NCBI GenBank assembly: GCA_964441775.1
Contig: CAYTVL010000029.1
Location: forward strand, 13,725 to 77,724
DNA length: 64,000 nucleotides
Direction: 5' to 3'
From: SYOC01 sp964441775
GTDB lineage: Bacteria; Desulfobacterota; Binatia; Bin18
The position numbers were made by a program, and so were the translations under genes. Below the pieces are notes generated by a model, which saw only the letters and a list, made by a program, of their open reading frames with translations, did no database searches and was not told where the DNA came from. Shown here piece after piece: positions 44,135 through 54,480 of the stretch. The number at the start of each line of letters is the position of its first letter. Positions within the stretch are counted from its first letter, which is position 1.

Positions 44135-45574
44135 CTACTCTCCAACGCCTTTCTTCACCTCAATCTTCAAATCGGTGATCTTCTTGCGTAACGTGTTGCG
44201 ATTGATGCCCAGCATTTCGGCGGCCTTGAGTTGATTGCCATTCGTATATTCCAAGGTGAGTTCAATCAACGGCTTTTCGACTTGGCTAATGACGATCTCG
44301 TGCAGGTCGCAAGGTTCGAGAAGCGGGGTTTGCTGGAAGTAGACGCGCAGTTTTCGTCGCACCACTTCTTCAAAGGAGAGGTCAGAAAACAGTTCGGGTA
44401 ACACCTGTTCCGTGGTAGGAAGAGCGAGCTCAGCGACGGTGAGCATGCGCCCCGGGGCCAGGACAGCGGCGCGGAGGATCGTGTTCTCCAACTCCCGCAC
44501 ATTGCCTGGCCACGAGTGCTGTGTTAGCAGCGTTATGGCTTCAGGGGTGACGCCTGCCACTGAGGTGTCCATTTCTCGATTGACCTGCTGAATGAAATAG
44601 GCCACTAATTCAGGAATATCTTCACGGCGCTGACGGAGTGGCGGGAGGGTAAGGGGAATGACGCGCAGACGAAAATACAGATCTTCGCGGAACCGCTGTT
44701 CTTTGACCGCGGTAGCGAGGTCTTGATTGGTGGCGGCAATGACGCGCACGTCGGTTTTAAGCACTTCTCGCCCACCCACGCGAGTAAACTCCCGTTCTTG
44801 CAGCACGCGCAGCAATTTCGCCTGCAGGGCTAACGGCATGTCACCGATTTCATCGAGAAACAACGTGCCGCCGGCAGCTTGTTCAAATTTCCCGAGGCGA
44901 CGTTCAATGGCCCCTGTAAAGGCGCCGCGCTCATAACCAAAGAATTCGCTTTCGAGCAATTCGGCGGGGATAGCGGAGCAGTTGACGCCAATGAAGGGCG
45001 CGCGCCAGCGAGTCGAATAATGGTGGATCACTCGGGCGATCAGTTCTTTGCCGGTACCGCTTTCTCCTTGAATTAAAATAGTTGCATCACTTTTCACAAC
45101 GCGGCCGATCGTCTTATAGAGCTCCTGCATGGCGGGACTGTGGCCGATAATTTGTTGCTCTTTTTGACCATGCACGGTGAGCGTCGCCGGCGCCTCTGCA
45201 ACGAGCCGCCGTGCTTCCAGAGCGCGGGCGGCAATAGCTTTAACTTCGTTAAGATCAAACGGTTTTGTTAAGTAGTCAAACGCTCCGCGTTTCATCGCTT
45301 CGACGGCGTTCGCCATCGTTGTTTGCCCGGTCATGATGATAATAGCGGTTGAAAGTCGCGCTTCTCGCGTCCGCAACAACAGATCGAGACCGCTTGGTTC
45401 CGGCATGCGAATATCGAAAAACGCCAAGTCAAAGGACCCAGCATTGAGGCGCTCCCAAGCTCGCGCTCCGGAGTCGACCGTTTCTACACTGAAGCCTTCT
45501 TCGCTCAGTGTGTCGGCCAGCACGCGACGGAGCAGCTCTTCGTCGTCGGCGATAAGAATTGAGCCGTGCGGCAT
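44135..45574 (-). CDS. NtrC-family sigma54-dependent response regulator
   Basis: A 479-residue regulator. The receiver domain has Asp in FFDIRMPEPSGL (near 54). The AAA domain shows GESGTGKE (Walker A), the sigma54-contacting GAFTGA and GGTLFLDEIGDM (Walker B). The C terminus is a Fis-type helix-turn-helix (KAAEMLGINRNTLRKKI). Together with the histidine kinase just upstream (3-base gap) it forms a two-component system of the NtrB/NtrC type. The target promoters are not identifiable from this window. Confidence 0.92.
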   Translation of the reverse strand: MPHGSILIADDEELLRRVLADTLSEEGFSVETVDSGARAWERLNAGSFDLAFFDIRMPEPSGLDLLLRTREARLSTAIIIMTGQTTMANAVEAMKRGAFDYLTKPFDLNEVKAIAARALEARRLVAEAPATLTVHGQKEQQIIGHSPAMQELYKTIGRVVKSDATILIQGESGTGKELIARVIHHYSTRWRAPFIGVNCSAIPAELLESEFFGYERGAFTGAIERRLGKFEQAAGGTLFLDEIGDMPLALQAKLLRVLQEREFTRVGGREVLKTDVRVIAATNQDLATAVKEQRFREDLYFRLRVIPLTLPPLRQRREDIPELVAYFIQQVNREMDTSVAGVTPEAITLLTQHSWPGNVRELENTILRAAVLAPGRMLTVAELALPTTEQVLPELFSDLSFEEVVRRKLRVYFQQTPLLEPCDLHEIVISQVEKPLIELTLEYTNGNQLKAAEMLGINRNTLRKKITDLKIEVKKGVGE

Positions 45575-45577
45575 GGC

Positions 45578-46732
45578 TTATCTTGTGGTGACAGGAAGAT
45601 ACACGTGAAAGACGGTTCCTTGACTGGGATCGCTTTCGACGCGAATGGCGCCGCCGTGCTGAGTAACAATTTTTTGGCTGACGGCCAACCCTAACCCTGT
45701 TCCTTTCGTCTTGGTGGTAAAAAAGGGAGTAAAGAGCCGGGACAGATGCTCCGGGGCAATGCCTGAGCCATTATCAATAAAGTCGATAGCGAGGAATCGC
45801 CCTCGCCTCGGTACTCCACGTGGACTTTGTGTCTCTAGGCGTAGCATGTGAAAATTCGTCGCCATACGGGTCACGATGGATAGCTCGCCTCCGCGACGGC
45901 CAGCAATGGCCTGCAAGGCGTTTTGAATGAGATTACGGAACACTTGCGCCAATTGCGCCTCGTCTGCGTACACGTCAGGTAAACTCGGGTCGAACTGCGT
46001 CTGAATGCGCTGGGGAGGCGACAAGGTTTCGCGTTCCAGTAAGAGCACCTCGGTGAGAATTTTATGCACGTTGACGGGGTGGAATTCTAGGGGAGGGGCG
46101 GCGGTGAGGTTGAGGAGTTGTTCCAATAAGCTGCTCAAGCGATCGATCTCACGTAGCATCACGCTCGCATATTCCACTGCGGACTGATCATGTTTGACGC
46201 GCCCCTGCAAGAGTTGCGCGGCTCCGCGAATGCCGGCGAGGGGATTTTTGATCTCATGCGCCAATCCTGCCGCCACAACGCCGAGCTGCGTGAGACGATC
46301 TTCTCGTTGTTCTGTTTCCGCAAGTTCCTTTTGGTAGCTGAGGTCGTGCAAAGCCAGGATCAAGCCCACATACACACCTTCTCCAGTGAAAATCGGCGAG
46401 CAGGTGAGACGCACCGAGGTCGTGTGCTGGGTGCGGCTACGGAGCCTTCCTTCTCCGGCGGTGCGACTATAACCAGAAGCGAGGGTCCGCTGGAGAATTT
46501 CTATTGCCCAAGGGTTGAGCTCAAAAAGTTCGCCATAGGGGCATCCACAGGTTTGGGTATGCGAGAGCCCGGTGAGTTGCTCAGCCGTTTGATTGAGATA
46601 GGCAACACGCCCCTGTTGATCAATGACGACAAGCCCTTCTTCGAGGCTGGCGAGGATATGGTCCCACGAGTCAGCGGGAAACCTGGCGCTCAAAGCTGGG
46701 GGGGCTGTCTGCTTTTTTCTCCGCCCTGTCAC
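45578..46732 (-). CDS. NtrB-like PAS histidine kinase
   Basis: A 384-residue soluble kinase. A PAS domain (EEGLVVIDQQGRVAYLNQTAEQLTG, quoted in part) is followed by the H box GLAHEIKNPLAGIRGAAQLL, the N box FRNLIQNALQA and the G boxes DNGSGIAPEHLSRLF and GTGLGLAVSQK. No membrane segment is visible. It starts with GTG (46732) and precedes its response regulator directly. Such pairs sense nitrogen status or other soluble signals. It is divergent from the DUF507 genes. Confidence 0.9.
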   Translation of the reverse strand: MTGRRKKQTAPPALSARFPADSWDHILASLEEGLVVIDQQGRVAYLNQTAEQLTGLSHTQTCGCPYGELFELNPWAIEILQRTLASGYSRTAGEGRLRSRTQHTTSVRLTCSPIFTGEGVYVGLILALHDLSYQKELAETEQREDRLTQLGVVAAGLAHEIKNPLAGIRGAAQLLQGRVKHDQSAVEYASVMLREIDRLSSLLEQLLNLTAAPPLEFHPVNVHKILTEVLLLERETLSPPQRIQTQFDPSLPDVYADEAQLAQVFRNLIQNALQAIAGRRGGELSIVTRMATNFHMLRLETQSPRGVPRRGRFLAIDFIDNGSGIAPEHLSRLFTPFFTTKTKGTGLGLAVSQKIVTQHGGAIRVESDPSQGTVFHVYLPVTTR

Positions 46733-46812
46733 CAGAGTCCCATCTCAGACCTCATTTTTCTTGTCAAGCCGGGGTTGCCAACCTTGAGGCATGCCCGCTA
46801 TGGTGTGCGCGC

Positions 46813-47094
46813 ATGCGGTACTCAGAATCTCTCTGTCGCCACGCGGCTGACGTTCTGGTGAAGACGTTGAGTGAAAAGGGACTCATCCGGCTACGTGCGG
46901 GCGCGGGTCAGAAAGCGGCTGAGGAAAAGGTCTTCGCTGCTTTTGTGGCAAATTTTCGCCAAGAAGAGGAACTTGAGAAAGAAGCCGAACGCTTGGCGGA
47001 CGAGCACTTGCAAAAGGCTCCTGGGGTGGATCGCCATAAAGTGACGCAGCTCATTAAGCAACGGCTGGCTGAAGAGCACCGGTTTACGTTGTAA
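46813..47094 (+). CDS. DUF507 protein (copy 1)
   Basis: A 93-residue helical protein of the DUF507 family: LSEKGLIRLRAG, then EEELEKEAERLADEHLQK and IKQRLAEEHRFTL. The function is unknown. It is followed 44 bases later by a second DUF507 gene, so the pair may act as a heteromer. It starts near the divergent ntrB-like gene (81 bases). Confidence 0.75.
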   Translation: MRYSESLCRHAADVLVKTLSEKGLIRLRAGAGQKAAEEKVFAAFVANFRQEEELEKEAERLADEHLQKAPGVDRHKVTQLIKQRLAEEHRFTL

Positions 47095-47138
47095 TGAGCC
47101 CCTAAATTGTACGGGTGGTGGTATAAGGAAATCGGTAC

Positions 47139-47408
47139 GTGAGTAGTCTCTCTGATAATCGCATCGCTGCGCTTGCACGAGTTGCGTTGCGTGCAATAGC
47201 AGCCGAAGGAGAAGTGCTCAGCGAGCGCGCGGCGCTGGTGGAGGCAAAACGGATATTAGCCGAGCATTTTCAACGAGACGAGAAAATCGATGAGATCGTG
47301 CGGCGAAAGATCGCCTCGTTGTCTCGTCGAGTGCCGCCGGGCAGCGCGGAATGGGACATCCTCTATCGACGCTACTTTGAGGAGGAGGCGCGCAAACGGA
47401 AATTTTGA
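47139..47408 (+). CDS. DUF507 protein (copy 2)
   Basis: An 89-residue second DUF507-like protein (LVEAKRILAEHFQRDEKIDEIVRRKIASLSRRVPPGSAEWDILYRRYFEEEARK, quoted only to show its pattern in parts such as RDEKIDEIV and FEEEARKRKF). It starts with GTG preceded by ATAAGGAAATC. It is the second of a tandem DUF507 pair lying just before groES, although a gap of 126 bases separates them. Confidence 0.75.
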   Translation: MSSLSDNRIAALARVALRAIAAEGEVLSERAALVEAKRILAEHFQRDEKIDEIVRRKIASLSRRVPPGSAEWDILYRRYFEEEARKRKF

Positions 47409-47534
47409 ATGCGTTCCCTTGACCATGCGCGGGAGAGTGATTAATGTTCCTGCATCTTCGCCCGGGCCGCAGCTTGTGGCGACCTTCTTAACAATTTGTA
47501 AAAAAACACGTCCCTGTGGAGAAAGGAGAGAGGC

Positions 47535-47825
47535 ATGAAGATTCGACCCCTACAGGATCGGATTATTGTCAAACGTATAGCGGAAGAGGAAAAAACGAAG
47601 GGCGGCATCATCATTCCGGATACCGCGAAAGAGAAACCGCAAGAAGGTAAGGTCATCGCGGTTGGCAAAGGGAAGGTGAACGAAGACGGAAAGGTGACGC
47701 CTTTAGACGTTAAAGCTGGCGATCGCGTCCTGTTCGGCAAGTATGCTGGTTCGGAAATCAAGGTTGATGGCGAAGAACACTTGATCATGCGGGAAGATGA
47801 TATCCTCGGCGTCATCGAGGGATAA
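47535..47825 (+). CDS. groES: Chaperonin GroES
   Basis: The 96-residue co-chaperonin caps GroEL. MKIRPLQDRIIVKRIAEEEKT starts the family domain, and KGGIIIPDTAKEK is the mobile loop. The end GIIGVIEG-like reads DDILGVIEG. No CIRCE element (TTAGCACTC-N9-GAGTGCTAA) is visible upstream. A purine-rich GAGAAAGGAGAGAGGC precedes the ATG. It is 30 bases before groEL. Confidence 0.97.
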   Translation: MKIRPLQDRIIVKRIAEEEKTKGGIIIPDTAKEKPQEGKVIAVGKGKVNEDGKVTPLDVKAGDRVLFGKYAGSEIKVDGEEHLIMREDDILGVIEG

Positions 47826-47855
47826 CCGCGTAAGGATACCTGAGGAGGAATCAAT

Positions 47856-49505
<1,650 letters not shown>

Positions 49506-49558
49506 TCAGACACGTAAGGATGAGAGTTCGCCTACCTCTCGTCCTTTTCCCTGTATCG

Positions 49559-49598
49559 CGGCCCGGCGGGAAGTGTCCTGACTGGGCCGTTTTTTTTT
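49559..49598 (+). terminator. Terminator after groEL
   Basis: CGGCCC (49559-49564) pairs with GGGCCG (49584-49589), followed by nine T (49590-49598). The stem is short but the T-run is strong, giving a likely rho-independent terminator for groESL. Confidence 0.7.
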
Positions 49599-49640
49599 AA
49601 CTTTCGTTGACGAGTTTCATAACAACTCTGTGGCCGTGGG

Positions 49641-50174
49641 CTAGGGTTTTTCCATACCGATGGCGTCAACACTAAGCAATTGCAACCGTTGATCGCGTGG
49701 GGCGTACATCCCCACAATCTTCAGTGGCGTCCCCGGGAGTGATTGCGCTACTTTGGAGAGGAGAGCTGCAGGGCCGATCAACGAAAAATCGTACTGCCGT
49801 TTCCCTGCCTTCTGCAGAACCTGGTGGGCGCTGACTTGCGGGTTCCCCGGCACTTCCACCTTGACGACCTCAAAACGATAGATCTCGTGGAAATTGGCGA
49901 TGCCGAGCGTCACTACCGTAAGGCTGTCTCCTTGCACCTTGGCCAGGGATTCGGCCTCCTCGTCTCCTTCTTCTCCGGCGTCTCCTTCAATTTCCGGGTT
50001 AATGACGCCGCTCATCTGGATCTCAAAGGGATCACGAGCACTTTCTGACCACGGATTTTCGCCTGCCCCTACGCCACCTGCGGGCTGTGAGAATGCAAAC
50101 CTGCCCCAGAAGAGCGTGATCAATACAGTTGAGAGAACAATCAGCTCACGACAAGATTGCCGACTTGGACGCAT
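49641..50174 (-). CDS. Secreted protein of unknown function
   Basis: A 177-residue protein with an N-terminal signal peptide (ELIVLSTVLITLFWGRFAFSQP) and an acidic region (EGDAGEEGDEEAES) before a beta-rich C-terminal half. That half contains VEVPGNPQVSAHQVLQKAGKR and LKIVGMYAPRDQRLQLLSVDAIG, which suggests an OB-like or barrel fold. I do not recognise a family. It lies downstream of the npdG-like gene with a 39-base gap, both on the minus strand, so it is read last if no promoter intervenes. Confidence 0.55.
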   Translation of the reverse strand: MRPSRQSCRELIVLSTVLITLFWGRFAFSQPAGGVGAGENPWSESARDPFEIQMSGVINPEIEGDAGEEGDEEAESLAKVQGDSLTVVTLGIANFHEIYRFEVVKVEVPGNPQVSAHQVLQKAGKRQYDFSLIGPAALLSKVAQSLPGTPLKIVGMYAPRDQRLQLLSVDAIGMEKP

Positions 50175-50213
50175 TTCCTTCTCCTCCTGATAGTGACAAA
50201 AGGACCTTTCGCC

Positions 50214-50873
50214 TTATGCCTTAGGCAGCCCAGTGATGCGAATGCCTGCCGAGTGCACCTTGTTGAGAATGTTTAAGCGAATGAGGAGCGCGGTGATCGG
50301 TTCGATTTGACGCGCAGCTTCAAGGGGGCCAGCGCTAATGGCGCGGATGCCGCCGCCGATTTTATGGACGAGCTGCATGACTGTAGGGCGTGCGTCTTTG
50401 TCCCCACACACGAGGACATCACAGTCGATCTCGGCGCGCGCGTCGCGCAGCAAATGGGCGGAAATATTCTGCAGTGCGCAGACCACTTTTACGTCTGGTC
50501 CCAGCACCTGCTGCGCCTCTTCACTCGCCGATCCCGCCGCTGGCATCGTCACTCGGCGAGCGTTATCGGGATCGAGAGGGACGGAGACGTCAACGAAAAT
50601 CTTGCCTTTGCATTGCTCTTTCACCGATTCCAGCGTACCGATATGGGCAGAGTAGGGAACGGTCATGACGATCACATCGGCGGCGGCAGCGGCAGTGACG
50701 TTGTCGGTCCCCCGGATGAGTTCTTTTCCCAGTTCTTGATTGAGCTCAGTGGCAACTTTCTCGCCTTTTTCTTTTTGCCGAGACCCGATAATCACTTCTT
50801 CCCCCGCGAGCGCCCAGCGTAACGCCAGCCCCGGTCCTTGCTCTCCAGTGCCCCCTAAAATGGCGATCTTCAT
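50214..50873 (-). CDS. npdG: NADPH-dependent F420 reductase-like protein
   Basis: A 219-residue Rossmann protein, MKIAILGGTGEQGPGLALRW at the N terminus with the nucleotide loop GGTGEQGPG, then VIIGSRQKEK that selects NADP phosphate. The C-terminal F420 region contains ICALQNISAHLL-like residues (VVCALQNISAHLL). The family transfers hydride between F420 and NADP. AAGGAGGATTTCC lies before the ATG at 50873. It is read after the TPP enzyme gene, with a gap of 116 bases. It implies, but does not prove, that the host makes F420. Confidence 0.82.
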   Translation of the reverse strand: MKIAILGGTGEQGPGLALRWALAGEEVIIGSRQKEKGEKVATELNQELGKELIRGTDNVTAAAAADVIVMTVPYSAHIGTLESVKEQCKGKIFVDVSVPLDPDNARRVTMPAAGSASEEAQQVLGPDVKVVCALQNISAHLLRDARAEIDCDVLVCGDKDARPTVMQLVHKIGGGIRAISAGPLEAARQIEPITALLIRLNILNKVHSAGIRITGLPKA

Positions 50874-50989
50874 CGGAAATCCTCCTTCACAAAGCATCTG
50901 AGCGTCCTGAGCTACAGGAGTCTTGGTGAAACGTGACTTTTCTGTAGTCCAAGGACGCCAGTTGTTTTTACCAGGGGCCAGCGACGCCG

Positions 50990-52639
50990 TCACTTCCCCA
51001 CGGACGCTTTAATATATTTGATGGTGACCGGCGAAAGGTCATGGGGGTCGACGAAGACTTCGATAATGACAAACGACGGAGTTTCGTGGGCAAGGAGGAG
51101 GGCGTCGCGCAGCTCGCCCACCGTTTGCACGCGGATGCCTTTACCTCCCCAAGCCTCGGCTAATTGGGCATAAGGCCAATCCGGGAGAGCGAGCAGATCT
51201 TGTCGCTCGGTGACCGGACGGAAGATGCCCCAGCCGCCGTTATTCATGAGGATCACGATCGGATTCAGTTTGTAGCGGGGCGCATGACAGATTTCTGCTC
51301 CCGTCATCTGAAAGGCGCCGTCGCCGCACAGCACGATCGGGCGTTGCCCCGCGCCAATTTGAGCGCCCAGCGCTCCAGGGATGCCGAATCCCATCGAAGC
51401 GTAATATCCTTGGGCGAAATACATGCCTTGATGGACGACCTTGATATCGAGGCCGGCAAAGAGCATGTCTCCGGCTTCCGCAACCACCATGTAGCCTTTC
51501 TGTTGCTGTAAAAACTTGTTGACTTCCCACAGCATATCGGACACTGTCACCGCACGTGAGGTTGCGGAAGGTTGCGCCGAAAGATTATCACAATAAGCGA
51601 CTTTTTCGTGGCGGGACTTGAGCGGCGCTTTGAGTAAACCTTTGACATAATCGCGCACCGTGACGTCGGTGTACGTATGGTAACTGACATCTACTTTGTT
51701 TTGCACGGCCCAAATCGACTTTTCTCTGGGAAGCGTGGGCAGGCGTGAGCCCAGATTCATGTCCGTGAGAAGGGTGCCCAGGTTGAGGACGAGTTCCGCC
51801 TTGTCGACGCGTTCCTGAATCGGCGTCGGGGAGATGGGGCCGATGTTCACGCCCATGAATTGCGGATGATCCATGGGAAACGCGCCTTTTGCCAACACAG
51901 TCGTCATGCACGCAACCCCCATCTTTTCTACCAAGTCAACAATTTCTTGCTGCAGCTTGAAACGAAACGTTTCTATACCGACAATCACCGCGGGGTCGTG
52001 CGCATGATTTAACCGCTCCGTGGTCTCACGGACGGCTTCTTCAAGCTTGCGAGGATCTGAGTGGGCATAGTCAAGCTTTCCATCCCACTCGATGAGATGA
52101 CGCGGCACCTCGATTTGGCGATCCACCATATCTTGATGAATTTCGATATAACCTGGCTGATGATGTAGCCACATGGTGCGCACAACTTCGTCAATATCCG
52201 TGGCCGCCGTGCGTGGGTCGCTGATTACTTTGGCCGCGCAGGTGATTTCTTGAAAGATGTGCGACTGGGACTCGATTTCCTTGGCCTGGTGATGGATGAG
52301 GACGCCGAGCCGGCGTTTTTCTTCACCGGGGCCGCCGCTGATGACAAGGATCGGCACCCGTTCGGAAAAGGACCCGGCCACCGTATTCACAACATTATGA
52401 CCGCCAGCGCCGTACGTCACGCACAGAACTCCGGGCTTGCCGGTCGCCCGCGCATAGCCGTCCACGGCAAACCCCGCCCCTGGTTCGTGTGAGAAGGTCA
52501 TGACCTCCATGCCCCGGGGCTTGCCAAACTTCATGAAGAGTTGGATGACGAGATCACCAGGAATGCCAAAGAGATGCGTGACCCCGATCTTACGCAAGTA
52601 GGCGACAAGATAATCTCCGAGTTGCATACGCGTTTTCAT
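50990..52639 (-). CDS. Thiamine-pyrophosphate-dependent decarboxylase/synthase
   Basis: A 549-residue TPP enzyme of the acetolactate synthase/pyruvate decarboxylase group. The PYR domain has the catalytic Glu in FSHEPGAGFAVDGYARATG, and the C-terminal domain has the TPP-binding GDGAFQMTGAE...NNGG motif. The start GIPGDLVIQLFMKFG is closer to indolepyruvate or phenylpyruvate decarboxylases and phosphonopyruvate decarboxylases than to acetolactate synthases, but the substrate is uncertain. GAGGAGGGGGTTT lies before the ATG at 52639. The thiE gene could supply its cofactor. Confidence 0.85.
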   Translation of the reverse strand: MKTRMQLGDYLVAYLRKIGVTHLFGIPGDLVIQLFMKFGKPRGMEVMTFSHEPGAGFAVDGYARATGKPGVLCVTYGAGGHNVVNTVAGSFSERVPILVISGGPGEEKRRLGVLIHHQAKEIESQSHIFQEITCAAKVISDPRTAATDIDEVVRTMWLHHQPGYIEIHQDMVDRQIEVPRHLIEWDGKLDYAHSDPRKLEEAVRETTERLNHAHDPAVIVGIETFRFKLQQEIVDLVEKMGVACMTTVLAKGAFPMDHPQFMGVNIGPISPTPIQERVDKAELVLNLGTLLTDMNLGSRLPTLPREKSIWAVQNKVDVSYHTYTDVTVRDYVKGLLKAPLKSRHEKVAYCDNLSAQPSATSRAVTVSDMLWEVNKFLQQQKGYMVVAEAGDMLFAGLDIKVVHQGMYFAQGYYASMGFGIPGALGAQIGAGQRPIVLCGDGAFQMTGAEICHAPRYKLNPIVILMNNGGWGIFRPVTERQDLLALPDWPYAQLAEAWGGKGIRVQTVGELRDALLLAHETPSFVIIEVFVDPHDLSPVTIKYIKASVGK

Positions 52640-52801
52640 ACAAACCCCCTCCTCTAGGTATTGTAGCAATCAGCCGTAAACAGCAAAAAGCGACAACGGG
52701 GCGACAGCAGAAAATGAAAGGTTCGGGTGAGACAAAAAGCAGGAAAACGAAACCGACGAGGGGGCGGGGCTGCCCCTTCCACTGGAGAGCAACGCCGTAG
52801 G

Positions 52802-53707
52802 TTATGCGAAGAATTCTTCAATGTTTCCTGAGATGACCGCAACGTCGCGTACGCTGTTGTTGCGAAACACGCGAAACAGAATCGTATCTCCAGCCGGTTT
52901 GCTCCAAAGGTAATCATATAAGGCATGACGGTCCGTCAGCTCGTGACCATCGATAGCCATGACCACATCTCCCGCTTTCAGGCCGGCTTTGTCACCGGGG
53001 CCGCCAGGAAGTAATCCTGCTAGCACCATGTGGTCTCGTAAGGGATATGAATACATACCGATCCACGCTCGCGATGGTCGGCTGACCCGTCTGCCGTAGC
53101 GGAGCAATTCTTCCTGGTGGTCAAGATAGTGTTCAATCGGGATGGCAAGGGAAAATTTTCCGACTTCCCCGAGATTGAGCGAGACAACGCCTATCATGCG
53201 CCCCTTCATATCGAACATCGGCCCGCCCCCTAACCCAGGGTTCATGGCTGAACACACCAAAGCGCGGTCCAAACGATATTCCCAATAAGCTTCGTAAGCG
53301 CCAAGGGTGAAGAGAAACCCTCCGCTCACTCTTCGTCCGGTGCTATCGTCGCTGCTCGCGACCATGAACACTTCGTTGCCCGGCTGCAGCTCATTACTCG
53401 AATGCAACTGCACTGGTGGAATCCCGTTCTGCGTGACTTTAAGAACCGCAATGCCGCTCACGAAGTCTTGCGCGACAATATCAGCCTCACACTGGGTGTT
53501 ATCGAGCATGCCGACTTGCACCTTTGAAGCGCCGATGACGATATAGTTGACGGTAAGAATATACCCATCGGCATCTACTACCACTCCAGACCCCATACGT
53601 TCTGTTCCTAGGAGTGCTGCGGAAGGGTGACGGGAAGAGACAAGAGCGTGAAGAGCCACTGTTGAAGGGACAACCTGTTCAATAAGCTTGACCGAGGCGT
53701 TCACCAT
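52802..53707 (-). CDS. HtrA-like pseudo-protease with a PDZ domain
   Basis: A 301-residue protein with a trypsin-like HtrA fold and one PDZ domain (about 195-290). The active site is lost at all three positions. The usual TNxHVV is TVNYIVIG, so His becomes Tyr55. The usual TDLAVLKV is SGIAVLKV, so Asp becomes Gly85. The usual NPGNSGGP is NPGLGGGP, so Ser becomes Gly160. The rest of the fold is well conserved (GSGVVVDADGYILT, GGPMFDMKGRMIGVVSLN). It lacks a signal peptide, so it probably stays in the cytoplasm and binds peptides or partners through the PDZ domain. A GGGAG precedes the ATG. Confidence 0.8.
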   Translation of the reverse strand: MVNASVKLIEQVVPSTVALHALVSSRHPSAALLGTERMGSGVVVDADGYILTVNYIVIGASKVQVGMLDNTQCEADIVAQDFVSGIAVLKVTQNGIPPVQLHSSNELQPGNEVFMVASSDDSTGRRVSGGFLFTLGAYEAYWEYRLDRALVCSAMNPGLGGGPMFDMKGRMIGVVSLNLGEVGKFSLAIPIEHYLDHQEELLRYGRRVSRPSRAWIGMYSYPLRDHMVLAGLLPGGPGDKAGLKAGDVVMAIDGHELTDRHALYDYLWSKPAGDTILFRVFRNNSVRDVAVISGNIEEFFA

Positions 53708-53860
53708 TACTCCCAGGACGAAAAGATTTTCTAACCCTAATGCCTTGTTAGGATGAAAGCAACCCCACGCTTCTTTTATCTTGGAAGTGTTAATTTTTTG
53801 CCAATAGTCATTTTTTCGACAGAATAGAAAAATGTACGATTTTGTCGGTTTCTCGCTGAG

Positions 53861-53923
53861 TTGTTCAGTAAATATCTAAAAAAATACAGATATTTTTCTA
53901 AACAAAAGAAAAAGGCTGAACAA
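53861..53923. repeat. Nested inverted repeats in an AT-rich gap
   Basis: An outer pair TTGTTCAG (53861-53868) and CTGAACAA (53916-53923) encloses an inner pair AAATATCT (53870-53877) and AGATATTT (53888-53895), both perfect. They sit in a strongly AT-rich, 277-base gap upstream of the pseudo-protease and of the small putative regulator. They may be a regulator-binding site or a structured leader. Confidence 0.5.
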
Positions 53924-53996
53924 AACTCTCTGGCCTACTTATTGCTCATCTCCCCATATAAGACATAAGTCAAGCAGTGTAAGGATGAGGAAGAGG

Positions 53997-54356
53997 ATGA
54001 TGATTTCCGAACGATACACCCTTACCCCAGAACTCCCGGAAATGTTGCTTCCGACCCAATTCTTTTCGGACCGGTTGCTCGTGGGGCGAGCCTCTGGAGA
54101 ATTGGCCTTACAATGGGCGGTATTCTCGGATGGTTTGAGCCGATATTGGAAATTAGCGGCCAACCACGTCCTTCATACGTCGGATGAATTCCTTGAAGAA
54201 GAAAATTGGCTTCTCGCTGATGACGATGATTGGCCATTCTCTTTTGCGAATCTGTGTGAAACTTTCGGACTGAAGGCCTCTTCGGTTCGCTCGTCCCTCC
54301 TCGCGTGGAAGCGCGCTCATATGCCTGAAGTGGCGCGTGTTGTCCCTCACGCTTAA
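53997..54356 (+). CDS. Small putative DNA-binding protein
   Basis: A 119-residue protein with no named family. The acidic centre (EEENWLLADDDDWPFSFANLCETFGL, quoted in part) and the end LKASSVRSSLLAWKRAH resemble a helix-turn-helix-like module that I associate with small regulators in deltaproteobacterial genomes. I chose the ATG at 53997 because GAGGAAGAGG precedes it; ATGs at 53985 and 54000 are in the same frame. It is next to the nested inverted repeats, which could be its own operator. The function is inferred. Confidence 0.5.
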   Translation: MMISERYTLTPELPEMLLPTQFFSDRLLVGRASGELALQWAVFSDGLSRYWKLAANHVLHTSDEFLEEENWLLADDDDWPFSFANLCETFGLKASSVRSSLLAWKRAHMPEVARVVPHA

Positions 54357-54480
54357 TGACGAGTCCTTTGTCCCGCGCACACGGGTAGGGGGATCCTCCT
54401 CCTTTCCTCCTACCCGCTCTCTTCTTCTTTCCCTTGGCAGTTCTTTCCGAATCTTATAATCTCTCTCTACGGAGGGAGAG

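Noticed and set aside
47409..47534. CIRCE heat-shock operator before groES
   Set aside because: I looked for TTAGCACTC-N9-GAGTGCTAA and saw no match, so HrcA control is not supported here.
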